Source of the DNA: Brevibacillus sp.
Lineage (GTDB): Bacteria > Bacillota > Bacilli > Brevibacillales > Brevibacillaceae
DNA length: 64,000 nt
Assembly (NCBI GenBank): GCA_017656235.1
Contig: JACDOF010000007.1
Coordinates: 1 to 64,000 of the forward strand
Direction: 5' to 3'
Shown: positions 50,717-59,344 of the stretch, piece by piece
Numbering within the stretch: the stretch's first letter is position 1
Layout: each line of letters opens with the position of its first letter
The notes under the pieces: generated by a model
What the model saw: only the letters and a program-made list of their open reading frames with translations
Told to the model about the DNA's origin: nothing
The model's database searches: none
Program-made: the position numbers and the translations under genes

Positions 50717-52759
50717 ATGCGCGAGTATCTGCTGTATGTGAAAAGAGGATGCGGGGGCCGGTCGTGGGATACTTATGTGACCCCCTGTTTTGATGCAGAC
50801 AGACTCTACTGGCAGGAACGGGACGGAGAACAGCTGTATATCGTCGGAAAAAGCCGGTCCCTTGCTCTGGTGTTTGCCTTGCGAGCGGAGATTGATCAGC
50901 TGCTTGCCAGCCATTCCGCCATGCAGCCGCCGCTCGAGCAGATTCATCACTCAACGGCTGCCTGCGTACAGAAGGTAAACCGCGCTTATGTCCGCATGGT
51001 ACGGGACTCAGGCGAGGATGACGCATATACATCCGCGATGGTACCTGACGGACAAGCGGTTCATTGGGTGAGTTCGTCTGCGCAGAGGGAAGATCGGCCA
51101 GCATGTACACTGCCAACGCCAGACCTGATTACGGCGGACATGGCAGAGCAAAGCGCCGATCACCTGCTCCCCCTGCTCACCGGCCGCGCGCTGCTTTGGG
51201 AGGAAGTAGAGGTATTGCTGCGCAGCCGTAACCACACACCTTCTGTCCCGCTAGCTGTTGGCTTGCAGTGGCTGGTGCTCAGACGGCAGCTGGAGTGGGT
51301 GCCGGCAGTCCGGGTTCGGCTGGTTCGGCATGTCCTGCGGCACAGATGCAGCTGGATCTGTGAGCGATGCGGCGCAGGCGACGCAGACGGTTCGGTCCGA
51401 TTGGCGTTCTGTTATTCTTGTCAGCAGGGTTGTGCCTACTGCCTGAGATGTCTGCAGATGGGGCGCAGTCGATGCTGTACCCCTTACATCCGGGCGGAAC
51501 AGCAGATGAGCGAAGAGTCCAATCTGCCTGGCCGTTCGCTTTCCCGCTTGCAGTGGAGCGGCCGATATTCTCCGCTGCAGGAGCAGGCAGCAGAGCAGGC
51601 GCGGCGGTTTGCTGCCCGTCCGCCGGAGGAGGCGAAAGGCGGAACTGCTGGTTTCTGTCCGGCATTTTTAATCTGGGCGGTTTGCGGGGCAGGCAAGACC
51701 GAACTGATCTTTCCGGCAGTTGATGAGATGCTGAAGAGGGGAGGGCGTGTGCTGATTGCCACGCCGCGCAAGGATGTGGTGCTGGAACTTGCCCCCCGCC
51801 TGAGCGCCGTTTTTCCATCGGTTAACGTGATTGCCGTGCACGGAGCCAGTGAGCAGAAGTGGGAAGATGCCGGGATTACGGTTGCCACCACCCATCAAGT
51901 GCTCCGCTTTTACCGCCGCTTTGATCTGGTCGTCGTCGACGAGGTGGACGCGTTTCCCTACCATGGCGATCCTGTACTGCATCGGGCTGTAGAGCGTGCC
52001 GTCTCATCCCGAGGAAAACTGCTCTATCTGACCGCCACGCCCCCCGCCAGTTTGCGGCGCAAACTGATACCGACCAAGCGGTGTCTGGCCTGGCTGCGGC
52101 CGAGTCAAACCGCCCTCGTGTCTCCTACACACGTCATGGTCCCGCAGCGCTATCACGGTCGGCCCTTGCCGGTTCCGCGCATCGTGTTCGTTTCCCGGTT
52201 GAACGAAAAACTGCAGGCAGGGCAATCCATTCCACCGCTGCTCGATACGGCTGCCCGGTCATTGGAGATGGAGCGGCAGGTGTTCGTGTTCGTTCCCCGT
52301 ATCGCCCTCATAAACCATGTGCTTGGCTATCTTCGCACCCGACTGCCCCATCACAGGGACTTGATGGCCGGTGTCTCGGCGTCTGACCCACAGCGAGAGC
52401 AAAAGGTGCGCAAGTTCCGCGAGAGGGCACTGCGCTTGCTGGTTACCACCACCATTCTGGAGCGGGGGGTGACGATTCCGCGAAGTGACGTGATCGTGTT
52501 GGGAGCAGATGATCCTGTTTTTGACGAGGCTTCGCTGGTCCAGATCGCTGGCCGTGTCGGACGTTCTGCGGACGATCCGGACGGCACGGCGCTTTTTCTG
52601 CTCAATCGGCGCAGCGACGCGCCCTGCGCTGCCCGGCGGCAGATTCGCGCGATGAACCGCTTGGCAGAAGAGGTGGCCGTGACGAGGCGGGAATGCCAAA
52701 GCAGCGGCGGGGACAAGGGAATATTGGCGGACGTAAAGAGGGGGGCTTTCAACAGATGA
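50717..52759 (+). CDS. comFA: ComFA late competence DNA translocase
   Basis: 680 residues, ATG after GGAAGGAG. The long N-terminal half includes a four-Cys zinc finger (CERCGAGDADGSVRLAF, CYSC, GCAYCLRC). The DEAD-like ATPase has Walker A WAVCGAGKTELIF, DEVDAFPY (Walker B), LTATPPAS and the helicase C half (TTTILERGVTIPRSDVIVLG, QIAGRVGR). It drives single-strand DNA uptake through ComEC. It is longer than B. subtilis ComFA (about 460) because of an extended N-terminus. Confidence 0.95.
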   Translation: MREYLLYVKRGCGGRSWDTYVTPCFDADRLYWQERDGEQLYIVGKSRSLALVFALRAEIDQLLASHSAMQPPLEQIHHSTAACVQKVNRAYVRMVRDSGEDDAYTSAMVPDGQAVHWVSSSAQREDRPACTLPTPDLITADMAEQSADHLLPLLTGRALLWEEVEVLLRSRNHTPSVPLAVGLQWLVLRRQLEWVPAVRVRLVRHVLRHRCSWICERCGAGDADGSVRLAFCYSCQQGCAYCLRCLQMGRSRCCTPYIRAEQQMSEESNLPGRSLSRLQWSGRYSPLQEQAAEQARRFAARPPEEAKGGTAGFCPAFLIWAVCGAGKTELIFPAVDEMLKRGGRVLIATPRKDVVLELAPRLSAVFPSVNVIAVHGASEQKWEDAGITVATTHQVLRFYRRFDLVVVDEVDAFPYHGDPVLHRAVERAVSSRGKLLYLTATPPASLRRKLIPTKRCLAWLRPSQTALVSPTHVMVPQRYHGRPLPVPRIVFVSRLNEKLQAGQSIPPLLDTAARSLEMERQVFVFVPRIALINHVLGYLRTRLPHHRDLMAGVSASDPQREQKVRKFRERALRLLVTTTILERGVTIPRSDVIVLGADDPVFDEASLVQIAGRVGRSADDPDGTALFLLNRRSDAPCAARRQIRAMNRLAEEVAVTRRECQSSGGDKGILADVKRGAFNR

Positions 52760-53631
52760 CCAGGGCGGATTCCTGCCTTTCCTGCCGGAAGCCGGTGCGT
52801 TCACCTGCCCGTCAAGCCGCGATCAGATCGTTCCTGCTCTCCAACGTGGCAGCGCGTTTTTACCCCAGGTTGTTTGTGTTCTTTCACCAGATACCTCTGT
52901 GTGTGTCGTGCATCGAGCGGCTGCCGCTGCTGGAGGGATCGCTCTGCCAGCGCTGCGGACAGCCGGCGGCGAGGAAGCCGACGACGTTGACGCCCGCTCC
53001 CAACCCATCCGCGCAACCTGCCCTGCCACTTTGCCACGACTGTATCCGTTTTGCTCCAGATGACCCGCTTTCTGCCAACCGCTCTTGCCTTCGTTACAAT
53101 CAGTGGGGGAAAGAGATGATTTACCTGTTCAAATACCGGGGGGACCAGCGAGTGGCCGATCTGCTGGCGGGACTGCTGCTGTTGGCCTATTACCGTCACT
53201 ATTCGGGGATGTCGTTTCAACTGGTCTGCTGCGTACCTCTTCACCGACACAGGCTGCAGCAGAGAGGGTTTAATCAGAGCGAACTGCTGGTGCGGCGTTT
53301 TGCGCATCACACCAAACTGCCGGTTGTCCCGCTTCTTGTGCGTACCAAAGATACGGCGAAACAGAGCAAGCAGCACAGCAGACGAGCCAGACTGTCAGGC
53401 ATGGAGGACGCCTTCTGTCTTCAGCATGACGTGCTGCACGCCCTGCCGCCTCTCTTACGCTCGGCTTCGCGCTCCTGTAAGACGGCTTCCGCCGTACCCA
53501 TCCTGACGCGGATCCTGCTGATCGATGACATCTTTACCACCGGCGCCACGGTACGCTCTTGCGCCCGCACGATTCGCAATCATCCTCTGCTGGAACATGC
53601 GGAAGTCTGCAGTCTTACGGTCTTCCGATAA
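52756..53631 (+). CDS. comFC: ComFC late competence protein
   Basis: ATG at 52756 overlaps the comFA stop (ATGA) and follows GAGGGGGG. 291 residues: zinc-binding cysteines (CLSCRKP, CVSCIERL, CQRCGQ, CHDC), then a phosphoribosyltransferase fold with the PRPP loop ILLIDDIFTTGATVRSCA. It acts with ComFA in DNA uptake. comFB is absent. The insert SRSCKTASAVP and the arginine-rich region are variable. Confidence 0.93.
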   Translation: MTRADSCLSCRKPVRSPARQAAIRSFLLSNVAARFYPRLFVFFHQIPLCVSCIERLPLLEGSLCQRCGQPAARKPTTLTPAPNPSAQPALPLCHDCIRFAPDDPLSANRSCLRYNQWGKEMIYLFKYRGDQRVADLLAGLLLLAYYRHYSGMSFQLVCCVPLHRHRLQQRGFNQSELLVRRFAHHTKLPVVPLLVRTKDTAKQSKQHSRRARLSGMEDAFCLQHDVLHALPPLLRSASRSCKTASAVPILTRILLIDDIFTTGATVRSCARTIRNHPLLEHAEVCSLTVFR

Positions 53632-53730
53632 AACATATAGGCAGCAATTGGCTGTTGAGGTATAATGAAAAAGTATAGGCAAAAAGTTGGATGACAACCT
53701 TCACCATGAGGGAGAAGAGAGGTGCTGCCC

Positions 53731-54153
53731 ATGCCTTTAGGGAAGTTGGCCAACTGCTCTCGCTGCGATGCGCTGTTTGTGCAGACTGTCCGGGATGTTT
53801 GTCCGAAATGCTACCAGGAAATAGAGCACGAATATGAAAAATGTGCAAAATTTTTGCGCAAACGGGAGAACCGCGGTGCGACCATCTACCAGTTGAGTGA
53901 CGCGACCGGGGTAAGTGTGAAGCAAATCACCAGGTTTATCCGCGAAGGGCGGATTTCGGTACTGGAGAATCCCAATCTGGGTTATCCGTGTGACAATTGC
54001 GGAACAATGATCCAGTCGGGGAATTACTGCAACACCTGCGCGAAAAGTTTGAAGCGGTTGATTGAACAGCAGCTTGAGGTGGACAAGCGTCTGGAAGAAG
54101 AGCATCGAAGCAAGGATGTGGTGTACCGCAGCCGCAAGGAACAGGACGAATGA
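53731..54153 (+). CDS. yvyF: Flagellar operon protein YvyF (TIGR03826)
   Basis: ATG at 53731 follows AGAGAGGTG. 140 residues with two zinc-knuckle pairs (CSRCDALF and CPKC; CDNCGTMIQSGNYCNTCAKS) around a helix-turn-helix-like core (VSVKQITRFIREGRI), and a charged C-terminal helix. Always found between comFC and flgM; thought to be a flagellar regulator of unknown mechanism. Confidence 0.93.
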   Translation: MPLGKLANCSRCDALFVQTVRDVCPKCYQEIEHEYEKCAKFLRKRENRGATIYQLSDATGVSVKQITRFIREGRISVLENPNLGYPCDNCGTMIQSGNYCNTCAKSLKRLIEQQLEVDKRLEEEHRSKDVVYRSRKEQDE

Positions 54154-54171
54154 GCATTTCTGAGAAAAAAC

Positions 54172-54199
54172 TAATTGTTTTTCAAAAAGTTGCCGATGA
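54172..54199 (+). promoter_or_regulatory. SigD promoter of flgM operon
   Basis: TAAT (54172-54175), 16-base spacer, GCCGATGA (54192-54199), close to the SigD consensus TAAA-N15-GCCGATAT. FlgM inhibits SigD, so this is an autoregulatory loop. The -10 region doubles as the first arm of a terminator. Confidence 0.7.
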
Positions 54200-54226
54200 T
54201 ACTACTGAAGAGTGTCATCGGTTTTT
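54193..54226 (+). terminator. Terminator after yvyF, overlapping the SigD -10
   Basis: CCGATGA (54193-54199) pairs with TCATCGG (54215-54221), followed by TTTTT. Transcription from upstream would end here, uncoupling flgM from comF unless SigD acts. Confidence 0.7.
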
Positions 54227-54253
54227 ACGTTTCCATGACAAGAGGGTGAAACA

Positions 54254-54535
54254 GTGAAGATAAATGAACCGAATCGTACAAACATCATAAACGCTTACAA
54301 CAAGAACAACCAGCTGCCCGTTTCCAACAAGTCCAAGGTTGTCAGGATGGGGCGGGATGAAGTAAAGATTTCCGATGAGGCACTGGAACTGCTTCGTTCC
54401 TGCGGGGATATTGACCTGAGGCCGACCAGCAAAGCCAGGCTCCAGGAATTGAACCAACAGGTTCAGCAGGGGACCTACCACGTGCCAAGCGAAAAAATAG
54501 CCGAAAAGTTTATCTCGTTTTGGCTCAAGGGATGA
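54254..54535 (+). CDS. flgM: Anti-sigma factor FlgM
   Basis: GTG start after AAGAGGGTG. 93 residues: N-terminal disordered export part (KINEPNRTNIINAYNKNNQL) and the SigD-binding helices (VKISDEALELL, RLQELNQQVQQGTYHVPSEK, IAEKFISFWLKG). It binds SigD until hook completion allows its release. First gene of the late flagellar operon. Confidence 0.95.
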   Translation: MKINEPNRTNIINAYNKNNQLPVSNKSKVVRMGRDEVKISDEALELLRSCGDIDLRPTSKARLQELNQQVQQGTYHVPSEKIAEKFISFWLKG

Positions 54536-54591
54536 CACCTTTCGTCTTCCGTTTTTCCGTGCGAGTTTTTAATAGAAACGGGTGAGAAAAG

Positions 54592-55095
54592 ATGACGGAG
54601 ATCGCCCCCCTCTTCGGTGTTCTGGATCAGTTGGTCAACCTGCACAAGGAGCTCTATACGCTGGCAGCGCAGAAAAAAGAGGTGCTGATTAAAGGGGACG
54701 CCGACGCGCTGCTCGGCATTACCAAGCAGGAGACGAAACTGCTGCGGGCCGTGGAACAGGTCGAGGCCTCCCGCATGGAGATGGTGGACCAGATTTGTGC
54801 GGCAAAAGGGCTGCCCTTGAAAGGAGCGACCCTGCAGGAACTGATCAAGAGTGTCACATCGGCGGAAGAGAAGAGTCGTTTACAACAGTATCGTGGGGAA
54901 CTCATCAGGATTGTGTCCGAACTGCGCCAGGCGAATGAATTGAATCAGCAGTTGCTGGAACAATCCCTTTCTTTTATCAATCACAATCTGGAACTGCTGA
55001 CAGACGCGCCGGAAGAAGATTACATCTACAAACATCCGGCAGGATACGGCGCAGGAACGCCTGTCAACCGTTCGTTCATCAACAAAAAAGCGTAA
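54592..55095 (+). CDS. flgN: Flagellar export chaperone FlgN
   Basis: 167 residues, ATG after GGGTGAG. Antiparallel helices (LVNLHKELYTLAAQKKEVLI, ITKQETKLLRAVEQVEASRM) match the FlgN family that delivers FlgK and FlgL, encoded next, to the export gate. C-terminal tail (APEEDYIYKHPAGYG) likely binds the cargo. Confidence 0.92.
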   Translation: MTEIAPLFGVLDQLVNLHKELYTLAAQKKEVLIKGDADALLGITKQETKLLRAVEQVEASRMEMVDQICAAKGLPLKGATLQELIKSVTSAEEKSRLQQYRGELIRIVSELRQANELNQQLLEQSLSFINHNLELLTDAPEEDYIYKHPAGYGAGTPVNRSFINKKA

Positions 55096-55108
55096 AAGAG
55101 GTGCTGTT

Positions 55109-56674
55109 ATGCGCTCAACCTTTCATCTGCTTGAAGTAAGCAAACGCGGTCTGTTTGCCCAGCAGAATGCCCTCAATACGACCGGGCACAATATCGCCAA
55201 CGCCAATACCGTCGGCTACTCCCGCCAGCGTGCCAACATGCAGGCGACCCGCGGGATTCCGGTGCCGGGAATGAATGCCGACCGGGCCCCCGGCCAGCTT
55301 GGAACCGGTGTGCAAGTGACAGACTTGCAGCGCTTGCGCGAAGATTTTCTCGACGTGCAGTACCGCAATGAAAACAAACGTTTGGGATACTGGGAGACAA
55401 GGCTTGACGCCGTGCAAAAAATTGAAGACATCATGCAGGAGCCTTCCGAGACCGGACTGCAAAAAGTGCTGGATCAGATGTGGCAGTCGTGGCAGGATCT
55501 GACCCAGGACCCGCGCGATACGTCTGCCCGCTCCGTTGTACGGGAACGGGCGATTGCCGTAGCCGAGACGTTTGCCAGTCTGTACAACCATCTTGACGAA
55601 GTGCAGAAGGATTTGGATAACGTACTGGGCGTCAAAGTGATGGAGGCAAACTCCCTCGCCCGCCAAATCGCTGAATTGAATGCGCAGATCGCCAATGTCG
55701 TGCCGCATGGCTATCAGCCAAACGACCTCTACGACCAGCGCGACGTGCTGCTGGACCAGTTGTCCAAACTGGCGGCGATCAATGTGACATATGGTGAGCA
55801 CGGCATGGTGAATGTGACCATGGAAGGGCAGGAACTGGTAACCGGCAGAACCTCGGTGCCGATTGAAACGGTGCGCAACGAGGTCACCGGATTTTTGGAC
55901 ATTACGCTGGGAGGGGCGGAGTTCGTGCCGACGGACGGCAGCCTGGCTGCCCTGGTCCAGTCAAGAGGGATCGCCACAGTGGAGACGGTCGAGGTGGATG
56001 GGCAGCAGCAGCAGGTCGTCACGTACTCGGGCTTGCTGCCCGACTATAAAAAAGCGCTGGACACGCTGGCCATCAATCTGGCCAGGGAGATTAACGATTT
56101 GCATCGTACGGGCCTCAGCCTGACGGATATCCACAACCAACAGAACAATCCCGGTGCGCCGCTGCAGGACCTGCCCTTTTTCGTCGATGCCGATGCGCTG
56201 AAAGCGGATCCGAACACGAAAGAATATCCGACCAGTGCGGGCAAAATGGTCATCAATCCAGCCATCCTGGCCAGCCTGGACAACATCGCCGCCGCCCAGC
56301 CGGAAGCTGGTGGCACGCCGGAAGGAAACAACCAAAACGCACTGGCTATCGCCAACCTCAAGTACAAGGTGATCCCGGCCGGCACTGGCCCCTACGACTT
56401 CATGGAATCTTCGACCATTGACGACTACTACCGGGGCATTATCGGTGAACTGGGCGTCACCGGGCAGGAGGCCACCCGTAATACGATGAACGCGGAGACA
56501 ATCCTCGGAACTGTGGAAGACCGCCGCCAATCCGTATCGGGGGTCTCGATCGACGAGGAGATGGCCAATCTGGTGAAGTTTCAGCACGCCTACAATGCGT
56601 CCGCTCGCGTGATGACCAGCATGGATGAGATTCTGGACAAAGTGATCAACGGCATGGGCCGGGTCGGACTCTAA
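55109..56674 (+). CDS. flgK: Hook-associated protein FlgK
   Basis: 521 residues. The N-terminal rod-type helix LEVSKRGLFAQQNALNTTGH with the NIANANTVGYSRQRANMQ motif and the C-terminal VSIDEEMANLVKFQHAYNAS, ARVMTSMDEILDKVINGMG are canonical. It forms the first junction layer between hook and filament. Middle domains (about 180-430) are variable. RBS AAAAGAGGTG. Confidence 0.97.
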   Translation: MRSTFHLLEVSKRGLFAQQNALNTTGHNIANANTVGYSRQRANMQATRGIPVPGMNADRAPGQLGTGVQVTDLQRLREDFLDVQYRNENKRLGYWETRLDAVQKIEDIMQEPSETGLQKVLDQMWQSWQDLTQDPRDTSARSVVRERAIAVAETFASLYNHLDEVQKDLDNVLGVKVMEANSLARQIAELNAQIANVVPHGYQPNDLYDQRDVLLDQLSKLAAINVTYGEHGMVNVTMEGQELVTGRTSVPIETVRNEVTGFLDITLGGAEFVPTDGSLAALVQSRGIATVETVEVDGQQQQVVTYSGLLPDYKKALDTLAINLAREINDLHRTGLSLTDIHNQQNNPGAPLQDLPFFVDADALKADPNTKEYPTSAGKMVINPAILASLDNIAAAQPEAGGTPEGNNQNALAIANLKYKVIPAGTGPYDFMESSTIDDYYRGIIGELGVTGQEATRNTMNAETILGTVEDRRQSVSGVSIDEEMANLVKFQHAYNASARVMTSMDEILDKVINGMGRVGL

Positions 56675-56711
56675 CACAATCAGCTAACGGAGCGAACAGG
56701 AGGGATTAAAG

Positions 56712-57602
56712 ATGGGGCTGCGCGTCACGCAAAATATGCTTAACAGCAACATGCTGCGAAATTTGAACAAATCGATGATCAACCTGGATAAGCTTCAGCA
56801 GCAGCTTTCTTCCGGCAAAAAAGTATCCCGTCCGTCGGAAGATCCGGTCATCGCCACCCGCGGCATGTTTTACCGCACCTCGCTGATCGAGAATGAACAG
56901 TACCTGCGAAACGCCAACATTGGTCATTCCTGGATGGAGATGTCGGACAAGGTCATGGATGAAGTGGGGAACATCATGAAGCGGGTCAGTGAGCTCCTGA
57001 TCTACTCCGGCAACGGCGGTGTTTCCCCTCAAGACCTGCAGGCGATGGGGGAAGAGGTGGCCCAGTTGAAGAAACAGCTTGGCAATCTGGCCAACCAGAC
57101 GGTCAACGGACGCTACATCTTCAACGGTACGGATACCACCACCCCGCCGTATGACGATACGGTCGGCGATTTTACCAGCACCAACGGCAGCGAGATCAAA
57201 CTGGAAGTGAGCCAGGGGGTGCAGGTAACGATTAACGCCAACGGCCAGCGTATCTTTAACTACCCGGACAACGCCAACAATATCTTCAAGCTGCTTGACA
57301 ACATCATCAACGACTTGAGCAGCGGCAATGATGCCACCCAGTACGAAGATGCGCTAAATCAGCAGTACGACAACCTGCTGGCGGAGCGGGCATCGCTCGG
57401 TGCGCGGGTCAACCGGATGGAACTGGTGATGGAGCGCCTGAAAGATGAGGAAGTGAATGTGACGGAACTGCTGTCGAAAAACGAGGATGCCGATGAAGCG
57501 GAGGTCATTACCAGGTTGAAGACACAGGAAAACATTCATCGGGCCGCCCTTGGGGCGGGAGCCCGAATCATTCAGCCGTCCCTATTGGATTTCCTGCGCT
57601 AA
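56712..57602 (+). CDS. flgL: Hook-associated protein FlgL
   Basis: 296 residues. The N-terminus RVTQNMLNSNMLRNLNKSMI with LQQQLSSGKKVSRPSEDPVI and the C-terminal ASLGARVNRMELVMERLKDE match FlgL/flagellin D0-D1. Second junction layer, adjoining Hag. RBS AGGAGGG. Confidence 0.96.
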   Translation: MGLRVTQNMLNSNMLRNLNKSMINLDKLQQQLSSGKKVSRPSEDPVIATRGMFYRTSLIENEQYLRNANIGHSWMEMSDKVMDEVGNIMKRVSELLIYSGNGGVSPQDLQAMGEEVAQLKKQLGNLANQTVNGRYIFNGTDTTTPPYDDTVGDFTSTNGSEIKLEVSQGVQVTINANGQRIFNYPDNANNIFKLLDNIINDLSSGNDATQYEDALNQQYDNLLAERASLGARVNRMELVMERLKDEEVNVTELLSKNEDADEAEVITRLKTQENIHRAALGAGARIIQPSLLDFLR

Positions 57603-57640
57603 TCCATAAGGGAAACTACACGTGGTAAGGAGAGACCGCC

Positions 57641-58213
57641 ATGCCAACGGCTCGACTCGTCATCGATCAGACCTACGCCCAACATGGCCTCAGGACGCAT
57701 AAGCCCGTGCAGCGGATCGAACAGCCAAAAGCGGAGCTGAATCTGCGGCAGGAACCGGCACGGATGGAGATCAACCAGCCTGCCGCCATCCTGACGATCG
57801 ACTCAACCAGGGCAAGAGAAGGCTTCGGACTGAAACCCTGGCTGTCGTTCAGCAATGATCAGGCATCGTTCGGCCGCCAGCAGCTGCTCGAGGCGATCGC
57901 GGAGATCAGTCAGGATGGCGATCGCCTCGCTGCCATTGAAAGCAAGGCCAATGCGATTGCCGACATTGCCTTTGAACAAGCCTTCCGCCGAGCCGATTAC
58001 TTCCCGGCGGTGCCAGCGGTTGACGAAGGGGTGGACGTCCGCGTCGAAGCCCGCCGCCCGGTCATTCACGTGGAGCGAAGGGGGATGCGGATGGACCCGG
58101 TGATCAAAGCGCCAATCCGCGAGTACACCCCCGGCAAGGTAGAAGGATACATGCTGCAGTGGCCGCGTGTGACCATTGATGTCGTCGGGCTGCACGTCGA
58201 CCGGACCCTGTAG
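57641..58213 (+). CDS. yviE: DUF6470 family protein (YviE)
   Basis: 190 residues, ATG after AAGGAGAG. The family pattern of repeated I-D-Q and beta motifs is seen in MPTARLVIDQTYAQHGLRTH, MEINQPAAILTIDSTRAREG and QWPRVTIDVVGLHVDRTL. The role is unknown but the gene is always between flgL and fliW in Bacillales. Confidence 0.9.
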   Translation: MPTARLVIDQTYAQHGLRTHKPVQRIEQPKAELNLRQEPARMEINQPAAILTIDSTRAREGFGLKPWLSFSNDQASFGRQQLLEAIAEISQDGDRLAAIESKANAIADIAFEQAFRRADYFPAVPAVDEGVDVRVEARRPVIHVERRGMRMDPVIKAPIREYTPGKVEGYMLQWPRVTIDVVGLHVDRTL

Positions 58214-58260
58214 GCCCTGATTGATCCTGATACGTATTCAAGGAAAAGGGAGTTGGCTTT

Positions 58261-58677
58261 ATGAACAACGGTATCCAGGCAGGCAAGCTCTTTTTTGAAG
58301 AAGGGATACCCGGCTTCCCGCATCTGCAGTTTTACCAACTGACGCAGCATGAGCCGGGCAGCCCTTTTTTTTCGCTCGACTCCATGGAAGAAGAGCAGAT
58401 CGGATTTTGGGTCGTTGACCCGTTTTGCTTCTTTAAGGACTATCAATTCACCTTGTCCGAAGCGGCGAAGGCCAGTCTGCGCATTGATGAGGACACGCCG
58501 GTCGGTGTGTTAAACATCGTCACCATCCGCGGCAGCGACCAGGTAACGGTCAACCTGAAAGCCCCGCTGGTGCTCAACCTCGCCAACCGGATGGCCAAGC
58601 AGGTGATCCTGAACGACGACCGCTATCCGGTGCGCCAGCCGCTCGTTCAGGCCAATCAGCAGCAGGTAGGCGGGTGA
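58261..58677 (+). CDS. fliW: Flagellar assembly factor FliW
   Basis: 138 residues, ATG after [46 protein letters not shown] and [20 protein letters not shown] match FliW. It binds either free Hag or CsrA; when Hag is low, CsrA is held by FliW and hag is translated. Next to csrA, whose ATG follows its stop by one base or so. Confidence 0.95.
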   Translation: MNNGIQAGKLFFEEGIPGFPHLQFYQLTQHEPGSPFFSLDSMEEEQIGFWVVDPFCFFKDYQFTLSEAAKASLRIDEDTPVGVLNIVTIRGSDQVTVNLKAPLVLNLANRMAKQVILNDDRYPVRQPLVQANQQQVGG

Positions 58678-58681
58678 CATC

Positions 58682-58921
58682 ATGCTGGTACTTTCGCGGA
58701 AGAAAAACGAGTCGATCATGATCGGGGACGCCATTGAGATCAAGGTGATTGCCGTCGAGGGCGATACGGTGCGGATCGGCATTGAGGCCCCGCGCGATGT
58801 GGAGGTGCACCGCAAAGAGGTGTACGTGACGATTAAAGAGGAGAACAAGCTGGCATCGGAGGCAAAAGTGGATTGGTCCGTGGTGAAGGGTTTGGTTTCG
58901 CCGGCAAATGGGGAGGAATGA
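58682..58921 (+). CDS. csrA: Carbon storage regulator CsrA
   Basis: 79 residues, ATG after [50 protein letters not shown] are the RNA-binding strands (Arg44 region intact). The longer C-terminal tail ([16 protein letters not shown]) is where FliW binds in Bacillales. It represses hag translation via the leader hairpin at 59300. The gene is followed by a structured RNA repeat before the terminator. Confidence 0.96.
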   Translation: MLVLSRKKNESIMIGDAIEIKVIAVEGDTVRIGIEAPRDVEVHRKEVYVTIKEENKLASEAKVDWSVVKGLVSPANGEE

Positions 58922-58926
58922 TCTCT

Positions 58927-59131
58927 GGGAAGGGTGCCAATTGCCCCCGTGACGAGCGCCTTTGCCTGACCAACCTAGCGTAAGAAACGTGGACGTGGGG
59001 AAAAGCGAGGGCAACTCGGTGCTACACTGAGATGCTGAGCCGGTTTGCCCTCGCCCCCACGGATCGTTTCGCAGCGGGCAGTTGTACATCTTTGCTGGTC
59101 AGGCAACAACGCGAGCAGGACGATTGGTCCC
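58927..59131 (+). ncRNA. Structured RNA repeat, copy 2 (HEARO/omega-RNA-like candidate)
   Basis: Stems: CGTGGGG (58994-59000) with CCCCACG (59055-59061); GCGAGGGCAA (59005-59014) with TTGCCCTCGC (59045-59054); CTCGGTG-CTA-CACTGAG (59015-59031); and TTGCCTGACCA (58962-58972) with TGGTCAGGCAA (59096-59106), perfect over 11 bases. Relative to copy 1, T-A replaces C-G at two stem positions, so pairing is kept. It starts 6 bases after the csrA stop and ends 27 bases before a terminator, so it is transcribed with the flg-csrA operon. No effector gene is attached. The family assignment is a hypothesis; OLE-type and other large RNAs are other options. Confidence 0.6.
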
Positions 59132-59157
59132 TTCGGGACACTTTTCTCCAGTCTGCG

Positions 59158-59189
59158 ATCTGATGATTCTTTTCATCAGATCTTTTTTT
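59158..59189 (+). terminator. Terminator of flg-csrA operon
   Basis: ATCTGATGA and TCATCAGAT form a perfect 9-base stem, then CTTTTTTT. Confidence 0.9.
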
Positions 59190-59211
59190 GCAAAAAATCG
59201 TAAAAAAGTCC

Positions 59212-59239
59212 TAAACCTCTATCACCTTCTGTCCGATAA
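59212..59239 (+). promoter_or_regulatory. SigD promoter of hag
   Basis: TAAA (59212-59215), 16-base spacer, TCCGATAA (59232-59239); near the SigD consensus. Gives high flagellin transcription once FlgM is exported. Confidence 0.8.
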
Positions 59240-59299
59240 ATGAAATGGAAGGGAATTCGGCGCAAGGCGCGCGATTGTGCCGGTTCCACACCAATCCAG

Positions 59300-59334
59300 C
59301 GGTCACAGGGACGTGACCGGAAAAATCAAGGAGG
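59300..59334 (+). promoter_or_regulatory. CsrA-binding hairpin and ribosome binding site of hag
   Basis: CGGTCAC and GTGACCG present a loop AGGGAC with the ANGGA CsrA motif. The Shine-Dalgarno AAGGAGG at 59328-59334 holds a second motif. This two-site layout (one hairpin, one over the ribosome binding site) matches the leader of B. subtilis hag. Confidence 0.8.
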
Positions 59335-59344
59335 ATGAATAAGC

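Noticed and set aside
58574-59089. 171-residue minus-strand frame opposite csrA and the repeat
   Set aside because: It is antisense to intact fliW-csrA sequence and has no start signal.
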